Source: Acidimicrobiia bacterium
GTDB taxonomy: Bacteria > Actinomycetota > Acidimicrobiia > Spongiisociales > Spongiisociaceae
Reading direction: 5' to 3'
Length of the DNA stretch: 64,000 nt
Assembly (NCBI GenBank): GCA_011523635.1
Contig: WTGI01000084.1
Coordinates: 51,154-115,153 of the forward strand
Below the pieces are notes generated by a model. It saw only the letters and a program-made list of their open reading frames with translations, had not been told where the DNA came from and made no database searches. Of the stretch, positions 1 through 7,021 are shown in pieces. Made by a program: the position numbers and the translations under genes. Every line of letters begins with the position of its first letter. The first letter of the stretch is position 1.

Positions 1-605
1 TACCAGGTCAGCTTGGAGTCGGCTAGCGGACCCATGAGCGGCTCGACGGCCCCGGCGGACCGGATGTCCCGGTCCAACCAGAGATCCCAGTGGTCGCGTT
101 CCAGTATCACCGGCATGCGGGTGTGGATCGGAGACAGGCCCTCGTTGGCGTTGGTCGTGATGATGGCGGCGCTCCGGATCCACTCCCCGGCTTCCGGATC
201 CCTCCAGGCCGCCCAGATACCCGCAAACGCCATCGGGGAGTCGTCGGCCATCCTCACGAAGTAGGGATGCTTCCCGGCCTCGGTATGGCCCCATTCGAAG
301 AACCCGGTGGCCGGCAGGATGCACCGCTTACGGCGCAGCGAATCCCGGAAGGCGGGCTTGGTGGCCACGGTCTCGGCCCGGGCGTTGATGTTGAGCGGGC
401 CCCTCCGGTTGGCGGACCAGTGGGGGATCAGGCCCCACCGGAACGACCCCAGCTGCCGGGATCCTCTGTGCTCGGCCACGGCGTATACGGGGTCGGTCGG
501 CGCCACGTTGTAGCTGGGTTCGAGACGCTCCGTCATCATGTGGTCCACTCCGAAGTAGCCGACCAGATCGTCGGGCTCGGCGTTGATGACGTACCGTCCA
601 CACAT
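1..605 (-). CDS. SRAP-domain protein (SOS response-associated peptidase / HMCES-YedK family), C-terminus cut by window edge
   Basis: Reading from the ATG at 605 the protein begins MCGRYVIN; in this family Met1 is removed and Cys2 crosslinks abasic sites in single-stranded DNA. The other family landmarks are visible in order: the Asn motif SYNVAPT, the Glu motif LPATGFFEWG, and the His motif IHTRMPVIL. About 201 codons are present and the reading frame runs off base 1 without a stop, so only the extreme C-terminus is missing. The known role of the family is shielding and resolving abasic-site DNA-protein crosslinks. It is divergent from the RNase P RNA gene downstream of its start. Identification is secure; the exact C-terminal end is outside the window. 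Confidence 0.93.
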   Translation of the reverse strand, partial: MCGRYVINAEPDDLVGYFGVDHMMTERLEPSYNVAPTDPVYAVAEHRGSRQLGSFRWGLIPHWSANRRGPLNINARAETVATKPAFRDSLRRKRCILPATGFFEWGHTEAGKHPYFVRMADDSPMAFAGIWAAWRDPEAGEWIRSAAIITTNANEGLSPIHTRMPVILERDHWDLWLDRDIRSAGAVEPLMGPLADSKLTW

Positions 606-684
606 CGGTTGCCCAGGTTACCGGCCACTCGCGCGGTCGCCCCGGCAAGGCCGATCGAGATGGACCGGTCACTATCCTGTCCCT

Positions 685-1058
685 CTGCGGCGAGTTCGCC
701 AGACGGCCGCGGTTGCCCAGGGCAATCGAGGAAAGTCCGGACTCCACAGGACAGGGAGCTGGGTAACGCCCAGGCGGGGCGACCCGACGGAAAGTGCCAC
801 AGAGACCAGACCGCCGATGGCCCCTTTCGGGGCACAGGCAAGGGTGAAACGGTGGTGTAAGAGACCACCAGCATCCCGGGAGACCGGGGTGGCTGGTAAA
901 CCCCTCCCGGAGCAAGGTCAAGCAGAGGCGTCGGTGGTCCGCCGATCGAGCCTCGGGTGGACCGCACCGAGGTCTGGCGGTAACGCAGACCCCAGATGGA
1001 TGGCCGTCGCCCGCTACAGGCGGGTACAGAATCCGGCTTACCGGCGGGCTCGCCGCAG
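685..1058 (+). ncRNA. rnpB: RNase P RNA, bacterial type A
   Basis: The catalytic RNA of RNase P, which matures tRNA 5' ends. The conserved core GAGGAAAGTCCGGACTCC lies at 728-745 and the matching 3' core ACAGAATCCGGCTTA at 1026-1040; together these form helix P4. The P1 helix is a perfect 10-bp pairing between CTGCGGCGAG at 685-694 and CTCGCCGCAG at 1049-1058, which sets the ends. Other typical blocks are GGGTGAAACGGTG near 842 and GAGCAAGGTCAA near 910. Length about 374 nt is normal. Reading frames through it are spurious. The ends could extend a few bases beyond P1. Confidence 0.96.
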
Positions 1059-1073
1059 CCCTGTCAGCCGCAC

Positions 1074-1523
1074 CTAGGTCTGGTCGGTGAGGCTGGATCT
1101 GCTACCGAACGCGCCGGCTAAGTGGCCGATGATGGCGGCGACCAGCGCGAATCCCGCCAGGGTCAGCGTGCCGGCCGGACTACCGGTCACCAGGCTGAAC
1201 GAGGCCACCACCGCGTATACCACCAGCGCCGCCACGGCGCCGTGCATGCGGGCGAAGAAGGGTGGAACCAGGCGCCCCGCTACGTAGCCCGCCACATGCT
1301 CGCCCCCGAACATGGCTATGGCCAGGACCGCCCAGGTGACGGTGTCGCCGGTTTCTATGCCGGCACGGGCGCCGAGCCACAGGACGGCCAGGCCGATGAG
1401 CCCGGCGAAGACCATGGATAGCAGGCCTGCTACCGCCCCGAGCCCCACCGCCACCAGGTTGATCGCTCTCATGACCCGGATCGCTGTCCGATCACCGAGC
1501 CTGCCTGGATACAACGCTGCCAC
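1074..1523 (-). CDS. Small integral membrane protein (TIGR04086-like)
   Basis: 149 residues with about four hydrophobic helices separated by short loops (Ala/Gly/Leu/Val-rich) and a polar C-terminus ending RSSLTDQT. A later ATG at 1472 (MRAINLVAVGLGAV) would place the first helix directly at the N-terminus and may be the true start. The layout resembles small four-helix actinobacterial membrane proteins of unknown role; I do not recognise a catalytic motif. It converges on rnpB and is divergent from the aquaporin gene, so their promoters share the interval 1524-1622. Function unknown. Confidence 0.6.
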   Translation of the reverse strand: MAALYPGRLGDRTAIRVMRAINLVAVGLGAVAGLLSMVFAGLIGLAVLWLGARAGIETGDTVTWAVLAIAMFGGEHVAGYVAGRLVPPFFARMHGAVAALVVYAVVASFSLVTGSPAGTLTLAGFALVAAIIGHLAGAFGSRSSLTDQT

Positions 1524-1622
1524 GCGGGCCGAGCCGGATCCGATGCCGCGATGAAACGCCGGGGCATGGTGGCAGGTCTAACCTGCGATAAGTAGCTCAC
1601 TCTCGAACAGGGGAGGCCCGTC

Positions 1623-2264
1623 TTGACTGGTTCACTCAACAAGTACCTAGCCGAGTTGCTGGGGGCGTTCGTACTGATCGGCGTCGGTTCCATGGCGATC
1701 CTCAGCTCGGGCGGAAGCATCGTTGCCATAGCCTTCGGGTTCGGTCTGGCCCTTCTGATAGCGCTGTACATGTTCGGCTCGGTGTCGGGCGGTCACTACA
1801 ACCCTGCCGTCACGCTGGCCCAGCTTATCCGGGGTGAGATCACCGGCGCCGATGCGGTCGGATACATCGTGGCCCAGCTCGCCGGTGCGGTTCTAGCTTC
1901 GGGACTGGTGGCCGCCGTGCTGGGCGCCTCTGCGGTCGGAAGGACTGTGGTGGGGGACGGTTCGGACGTCGGTTCGATCTGGGTTCTGGCGCTCGAGGCA
2001 CTGTTCACCGCCTTCCTGGTGCTGGTGATCCTCCGAGTCACCTCGGGCGAGAACGCCACCGCGCCCGTCGTGATCGGTCTGACGCTGGTAGTGATCCACC
2101 TGGCGCTGGTCCCCGTTACGGGCGCCTCCGTCAACCCGGTGCGGAGCCTGGGCCCCGCCATCGTGGCGGCGGACTTCACCGACGCCTGGGCATACATCGT
2201 GGGCCCGCTGGTGGGTGGTGCGGTAGCGGTCTACGTGGACCGTTTCATCAACACCGAGTCCTGA
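1623..2264 (+). CDS. MIP-family aquaporin / solute channel
   Basis: A 213-residue six-helix channel protein that would conduct water or small neutral solutes across the cytoplasmic membrane. The first half carries the canonical pore motif HYNPAVTLA. The second half has SVNPVRSLGP, in which the usual NPA is NPV while the selectivity-filter Arg is kept. The N-terminal helix matches the family (YLAELLGAFVLIGVGSMAIL). The start is TTG, supported by GGGGAGG eight bases upstream. It is slightly shorter than typical aquaporins (about 230 residues). Monocistronic: a strong terminator follows the stop codon. Substrate cannot be settled; the NPV variant could alter selectivity. Confidence 0.9.
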   Translation: MTGSLNKYLAELLGAFVLIGVGSMAILSSGGSIVAIAFGFGLALLIALYMFGSVSGGHYNPAVTLAQLIRGEITGADAVGYIVAQLAGAVLASGLVAAVLGASAVGRTVVGDGSDVGSIWVLALEALFTAFLVLVILRVTSGENATAPVVIGLTLVVIHLALVPVTGASVNPVRSLGPAIVAADFTDAWAYIVGPLVGGAVAVYVDRFINTES

Positions 2265-2265
2265 G

Positions 2266-2290
2266 AAAGGCCTTCCTCCTCAGGCCTTTT
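2266..2290 (+). terminator. Intrinsic terminator after the aquaporin gene
   Basis: Directly after the TGA stop, AAAGGCC (2266-2272) pairs with GGCCTTTT (2283-2290) around a ten-base loop, giving a stem that ends in a T tract. It separates the channel gene from trpD. Confidence 0.75.
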
Positions 2291-2423
2291 GAGGTACGGG
2301 GTCGGTCACCTTCTCCCGGCCCCGTACCTTCCGCCTCCACGCCATCCGTCTCCGGCCGGAGTTCTGGATGCCATGCAGATCCCGCCCGGATCGGGAGGAC
2401 GGACCGCTGATAAGCTTCGCGCC

Positions 2424-3458
2424 ATGACGGAATTCTCCTGGTCGGAGGTGCTGGGAACGATCTCCCGGGGCGGCGACCTCAACCGCACCCAGGCCCGCCA
2501 GGCCATGCGCCAGGTCATGGGCGGACTCGCCTCCCCAGCCCAGATCGCCGGCCTGATCGTGGCGCTCCGGATGAAGGGAGAGACGGTCGAGGAGATGGGC
2601 GGCCTGGTCGACGGCATGGTGGAGGCGGCGGTCCGGGTCGACCTCGGCGACGCCGACCCCGTGGACATCGTGGGTACCGGAGGCGATCGTTCCGGTACGT
2701 TCAACATCTCCACCACCGCCTCCTTTATAGCGGCCGGCGCCGGCATCCCGATCGCCAAGCACGGCAACCGGTCGATGTCGTCCAAATGCGGCTCGGCGGA
2801 CGTGCTGGAGGCCCTTGGGGTGATCATCGACCTGCCGGCAGAGAGGAACCGCCGGTTGTTCATGGACACGGGCTACGCGTTCTTCCTGGCGCCGGTCTAC
2901 CACCCGGCCATGCGGTTCGCCGGGCCGGTTCGCAAGGAACTCGGCATTCCCACGGTCTTCAACTTCCTGGGACCGTTGAGCAATCCGGCCGGGGTGCGGA
3001 AGTACGCGCTAGGGGTGGCTGACGGGCGCATGGCGGAGCGCATGGTCCGGGTGCTGAGCCTCCGGGGTTCGGAGCGAGCCCTCGTGTTCCACGGCTCGGA
3101 CGGTTTGGACGAGCTCACCCTGAGCGGTCCTTCCGTGGTCTGGCAGCTGGACGGAGGCCAGGTGTCCAGAACCGAGGTTTCGCCCCGAGGGGTGGGTCTG
3201 GGACCGGCGCCCGTGACCGATCTCCTGGGGGGAACGGCCGAGGTGAACGCAGGCATCACCCGCCGTGTTCTGGAAGGCGAACCGGGTCCCTGCCGGGATG
3301 TCACGCTGCTGAACGCGGCGGCCGCCATCGCCGCATCCGGCCGTACGGACGACCTGGCCGAAGCGGTTGCCATAGCCGCCGAGTCGATCGACAGCGGTTC
3401 GGCCGGCGAGGTCCTGGACAGGGTGGTGGCGCGGAGCCGGGAACTGGCCGCGGGCTGA
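2424..3458 (+). CDS. trpD: Anthranilate phosphoribosyltransferase
   Basis: Transfers the phosphoribosyl group of PRPP to anthranilate, the second dedicated step of tryptophan synthesis, in the cytoplasm. The 344-residue length is normal. The signature PRPP/metal-binding region is intact: VGTGGDRSGTFNISTTAS, then KHGNRSMSSKCGSADVLEALG, and later RKELGIPTVFNFLGPLSNPA. The start ATG at 2424 (MTEFSWSEVL) fits the family N-terminus better than earlier in-frame codons. It stands alone rather than in a trp operon, with a terminator upstream and an unrelated lipoprotein gene downstream. Confidence 0.95.
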   Translation: MTEFSWSEVLGTISRGGDLNRTQARQAMRQVMGGLASPAQIAGLIVALRMKGETVEEMGGLVDGMVEAAVRVDLGDADPVDIVGTGGDRSGTFNISTTASFIAAGAGIPIAKHGNRSMSSKCGSADVLEALGVIIDLPAERNRRLFMDTGYAFFLAPVYHPAMRFAGPVRKELGIPTVFNFLGPLSNPAGVRKYALGVADGRMAERMVRVLSLRGSERALVFHGSDGLDELTLSGPSVVWQLDGGQVSRTEVSPRGVGLGPAPVTDLLGGTAEVNAGITRRVLEGEPGPCRDVTLLNAAAAIAASGRTDDLAEAVAIAAESIDSGSAGEVLDRVVARSRELAAG

Positions 3459-3531
3459 TCCCGCCAATTCACCGGAGATCTTCATCCGGATGGCGCACGT
3501 TTACATCCGTCCGATGCTTATCATCCCGGAT

Positions 3532-4281
3532 ATGAGAGGTCGCAATCGAGTGCTGGCCACCGTCCTGGCCGCCGTGGTCGCCGTGGGGGCGTGCGGAGGC
3601 GGCTCGGACGAGCAGGCCACACCCGAACCCGCGGAGCCGGCCACCACTTCAGCGGTGACTACGGCCGCGACCACTGCTCCCAGCCCCACCGTTTCAGAGG
3701 GTACGTCTGCCGAGTCCCCCACGACCACGGCCGCTGCGACTGCCGAGACGACCGTGGCAACGGAACCTGCCGCCACTCCGGAGACGACTGCGGTCACGGA
3801 AACTACCTCCGCTCCGGAACCCACCGCTGCTCCACAGACGACCGTGGCAACGGAACCCGCCTTCGTCCCCGAGGGCCCTCCTATCCCGGCGTTGACGCTG
3901 GAACTGGACGACGGGACCACCTTCGTCACGACCGAAGCCACCCGGCCCGTCCTCTACCTGTTCTGGGCGGAGTGGTGACCGTCATGCCGACGGGAGTTAC
4001 CCGTCGTCGACTCTGTGGCCGCCGAGTACGCCGGCCAGGTGGACGTGATCGCGGTCGCCTGGGCATCGACGTACGACAAGACGGCCTCCGCAGCCCGCGG
4101 ATTCCTGAGCTCGGGGGCCACCCGCTGGTTGCTGGATGAGGACAATTCGATCTTCGCCGCCTTCGAGGTGACCTACCAGCCGGTCGGAGTGTTCGCGGTG
4201 AGTGGTGTCGAGGTCAACCGCTGGTTCGGTTCCATCCCCGAGCAGGAGTTCCGCCAAGCAATCACGGACGCCCTGGCGTAG
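3532..4281 (+). CDS. Thioredoxin-fold (TlpA-like) lipoprotein with in-frame TGA at the active site; candidate selenoprotein
   Basis: Read through a single in-frame TGA at 3976-3978, this is a coherent 249-residue protein. It has a lipoprotein signal (MRGRNRVLATVLAAVVAVGAC, Cys21), a long Thr/Ala/Glu/Pro-rich linker to about residue 120, then a thioredoxin fold. The TGA falls exactly where TlpA/ResA proteins have the first Cys of WCxxC: FWAEW-(TGA)-PSCRRELP, giving UPSC. Frame, composition and fold continue cleanly after it, including the cis-Pro region TYQPVGVF, with no further stop until TAG at 4279. A hairpin beginning two bases after the TGA matches bacterial SECIS geometry. The expected role is a membrane-anchored extracytoplasmic thiol/selenol oxidoreductase. 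Alternative: a recent nonsense mutation of TGC/TGT, leaving a pseudogene. The stop codon lies in the end of a repeat element. Confidence 0.7.
3981..4011 (+). promoter_or_regulatory. SECIS-like hairpin immediately downstream of the in-frame TGA
   Basis: CGACGGG (3988-3994) pairs perfectly with CCCGTCG (4000-4006) around the loop AGTTA. Below a small internal loop, GTC (3981-3983) pairs with GAC (4009-4011). The apical loop starts 16 nt after the TGA and has G as its second base. These values fall inside the published bacterial SECIS model as I recall it (apical loop of 3-14 nt with G in the first two positions, 16-37 nt from UGA). Such a hairpin can arise by chance in GC-rich coding DNA. Confidence 0.5.
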
Positions 4282-4483
4282 CCCCAATTATTCATGGATG
4301 GGGGTTTGTACGGGTACGGAATGGGAGTTCCGTGTCTTCTGAACTGGGGTTATGGCCATTGGGCCGCCCGATCTTCCGGCCCGCTTTGGATCACCGCCGG
4401 GTGAAGGGTGGCCACTCGCGAATTATGCGGTCCAAGTGGCCTGATCCAGGTTGGTGTGCTGGGAACATGAATAATCAGGGCTA
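4279..4483 (-). repeat. 205-bp dispersed element with terminal inverted repeats, copy 1
   Basis: The ends are inverted repeats: TAGCCCCAATTATTCATG at the left and the complement of TAGCCCTGATTATTCATG at the right. The element begins and ends with TA, which may be a target duplication. Its reverse complement aligns over its whole length with 12102-12307, by eye at about three quarters identity, with the block TGTTCCCAGCACACCAAC identical. An internal pairing GGCCACT/AGTGGCC suggests folding. It carries no reading frame of note, as expected for a non-autonomous MITE-like element. Its first TAG is the stop codon of the upstream thioredoxin-like gene, and it sits between two convergent genes. Confidence 0.75.
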
Positions 4484-4484
4484 G

Positions 4485-6872
4485 CTACAGGGCGGTGGCG
4501 ATGGTGAGGGTGTAGGTGCCCGTTCCATCCCCGAAGCTGGTCACCTCGACGTAGTAGGTGCCTGTGCTCGGCGCCAACCAAATGAGCCGGGATGCTGTCG
4601 AGTCGCCGTAGTCGTCGTTACCGTCCAGCCATATGCCGTCGGCGTCGTATAGGTCGAGTACGGAGTCTTGGAGGGTTCCGAGGGTTAGGTCCAGGTCGTA
4701 GAACTCCCCCTCTGTGGCTTCGAAGGCGAAGTAGTCGCCGTCGCCCTCGTATTCCATCTCGCCCTCGACGGCCATGCCTAGCTCGACGGCTGTTGCGTTT
4801 GCTGTCGAATTCGGGTGGTCGTCTGTGATGTCCGAGATGGTGATGGTGAGGGTGTAGGTGCCGGTGCTCGTGTCGAAGCTGGTCACCTCGACGTAGTAGG
4901 TGCCTGTGCTCGGCGCCAACCAAATGAGCCGGGACGCTGTCGAGTCGCCATAGTCGTCGTTGCCGTCCAGCCAGGTGCCGTCGGCGTCGAGTAGCTCGAG
5001 TACGGAGTCCTGGAGGGTTCCGAGGGTCACTTCTATGTCGTAGATTTCGCCCTCTGTGGCTTGGAAGGCGAAGGAGTCAGCGTCGCCTGCGTATTCCAGT
5101 TCTCCTTGGTTGGCCACGTCGAGCTCGACGGCTGTTGCGCCGTCTGCCGAATTCGGGTGGTCGTCTGTGATGTCCGAGACAGTGATGGTCAGGGTGTAGG
5201 CGCCGGTGTCGAAGCCGGTGACTTGGACGTAGTAGCTACCCGTGCTCGGTGCGTACCAGGTTATGTTGTCGTTGCCGGCCTGTCCGGTCAGCCAGTTGCC
5301 GTCGGCGTCGAATATGTCCAGTACCGAGTCCTGGAGGGTTCCGAGGGTTACGTCCAGTTCGTAGAACTCGCCCTCCGTGGCTTCGAAGGTGAAGAAGTCA
5401 CGATCGTCTGCATACTCCAACTCGCCCTGGAGGGGCGCACTGACCTCGACGGCTGTTGCGTTTGCTGTCGAATTCGGGTGGTCGTCTGTGATGTCTGAGA
5501 TGGTGATGGTGAGGGTGTAGGTGCCGGTGCCGGGTCCGAAGCTGGTGACTTCGACGTGGTAGGGGCCGGTGCCGGGTGCTTGCCATATGAGCCGCGATGC
5601 TGTCGAGTCGCCGTAGTCGTCGTTACCGGCCAGCGGGTGGCCTTCGGCGTCGTATAGGTCGAGTACGGAGTCTTCGAGGGTTCCGAGCGCGACGTCCAGT
5701 TCGTAGTACTCGCCCTCTGTGGCTTCGAAGGTGAAGAAGTCACGATCGTCCGCGTACTCCAACTCGCCAGGGACAGACACGCCGATCTCAACCGGTGTCG
5801 CCTCCCCGAGCAACTCGTCCGAAGGGAGCGCGTCGGCCGCCGACCACGCTAGGTCCGGAACGCAGTCGAACAGGCCGGGGAGGAATTCAAAGAGCCCGAG
5901 GTCGTCGGCGGAGCCCGTGAGGAGGCTTGTCCAGTCGGTGTCGGTTACCCATTCGCGAAGGCAGGATGCTTCCTCCTCGCTGAGGTCTTCGAGGGTCATG
6001 CCGGTTTCCTCGAGCATGGACGAGATGAAAATGTCGGGGGCGCATTCGATCAGATCGGCGGCGAAGCCCATGAGATCGGAGGGGTCGTCGGCGGAGCCGG
6101 TGAGGAGGTTCGTCCAGTCGGTGTCGGTTATCCACTCGCGAAGGCAGGATGCTTCCTCCTCGCTTAGGTCTTCGAGGGTGAGGCCCGTTTCCTCGAGCAT
6201 GAGCGAGACGATCAGGTCCCGATTGCAGGCCAAGAACGCGGTGGTGACATCCCCTGTCACCTCCGTGTCATCAATCGACAGGGCCAGCATGGTGGCAACC
6301 ACGTCGAGCCCGGCCACCCACTCGGCCAGGCAGGCCTCCGTGTCCGCGTCCAATTCGAATGCCTCGTCCTCTCCCATTCCTGCGACCATCGTGGAGAGGA
6401 ATACGGCTTGGGCGGTCTCAGGCGCGAGGCACGAGAAAATCAAGATCACCCACGCCTCCGGTGTCTCTGCCTCCGACATGACCGGCAGGGCCAGCACCGA
6501 CTCCAAGGTGTCGCCATCGAACGTGTCGCGGACACACTCCTGCTCGGCTCTGGTAAGAGCGTCGAACACGTCTCCCCATTCGGTGTGGGTGTCCACCCGG
6601 AGATCGAAGTCCGAGGTGGCTCCGGTCGTATCGGGTAGGACCGTCGTCGTGCTGCTCGGCGCGGTTGTCGTGCTGCCCGAAGTCGTTGTTGTTGGAGTAG
6701 TAGCAGTAGTGCTTGGAGTCGTTGTCGTGCTGCTTTCGGCTGTGGAGGTTGACTCCGGCGTCGAGTCGCCCCCGCAACCCGCCAGGGCGATGATGACGGC
6801 CAGAGCGCCCAATATCGGGATCCAATGGACACGACGAGGCGTCACCGATGACTTCGAAAGACCGCTCGGCAT
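4485..6872 (-). CDS. Large PPC-repeat lipoprotein with Cys-containing helical repeats
   Basis: A 795-residue predicted lipoprotein, signal peptide with lipobox LALAGC-like end at Cys33 (IIALAGC), then a Thr/Ser-rich stalk to about residue 85. Residues about 90-345 hold an alpha-helical Asp/Glu-rich region. Its C-terminal half has two near-identical units of about 60 residues built on LEETGxTLEDLSEEEASCLREW. Residues about 360-795 are four tandem beta-sandwich units of about 110 residues, each starting GELEYADDRDFFTFEATEG and containing GTYTLTI, matching bacterial pre-peptidase C-terminal (PPC) domains. No protease or other catalytic domain is visible. ATG at 6872 follows AGGAGACGAG. Paralogs lie at 25435-26544 and 26891-28732. 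Likely surface-exposed; a role in binding or assembly is inference. Confidence 0.8.
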   Translation of the reverse strand: MPSGLSKSSVTPRRVHWIPILGALAVIIALAGCGGDSTPESTSTAESSTTTTPSTTATTPTTTTSGSTTTAPSSTTTVLPDTTGATSDFDLRVDTHTEWGDVFDALTRAEQECVRDTFDGDTLESVLALPVMSEAETPEAWVILIFSCLAPETAQAVFLSTMVAGMGEDEAFELDADTEACLAEWVAGLDVVATMLALSIDDTEVTGDVTTAFLACNRDLIVSLMLEETGLTLEDLSEEEASCLREWITDTDWTNLLTGSADDPSDLMGFAADLIECAPDIFISSMLEETGMTLEDLSEEEASCLREWVTDTDWTSLLTGSADDLGLFEFLPGLFDCVPDLAWSAADALPSDELLGEATPVEIGVSVPGELEYADDRDFFTFEATEGEYYELDVALGTLEDSVLDLYDAEGHPLAGNDDYGDSTASRLIWQAPGTGPYHVEVTSFGPGTGTYTLTITISDITDDHPNSTANATAVEVSAPLQGELEYADDRDFFTFEATEGEFYELDVTLGTLQDSVLDIFDADGNWLTGQAGNDNITWYAPSTGSYYVQVTGFDTGAYTLTITVSDITDDHPNSADGATAVELDVANQGELEYAGDADSFAFQATEGEIYDIEVTLGTLQDSVLELLDADGTWLDGNDDYGDSTASRLIWLAPSTGTYYVEVTSFDTSTGTYTLTITISDITDDHPNSTANATAVELGMAVEGEMEYEGDGDYFAFEATEGEFYDLDLTLGTLQDSVLDLYDADGIWLDGNDDYGDSTASRLIWLAPSTGTYYVEVTSFGDGTGTYTLTIATAL

Positions 6873-7021
6873 TCTCGTCTCCTAAGTCTGGCTCGACAGG
6901 ACACAGGTTAAGTCCCGGGAGCGTGGTAGTGATGCACCGGTCTGTAGCGGCGTGTCCGGCGGCTCTATGGCCTTCGTGTCGAACCGGTCGAGACACCGGG
7001 ACACGATGCCGCGGAGCCGGT

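Noticed and set aside
3490..3978. Treating the first half of the thioredoxin-like gene as a separate complete Thr-rich lipoprotein, with a second short gene from 4015.
   Set aside because: Both halves are in the same frame and join at the active-site codon of a single thioredoxin fold; the first half alone would end in the middle of the WCxxC motif.
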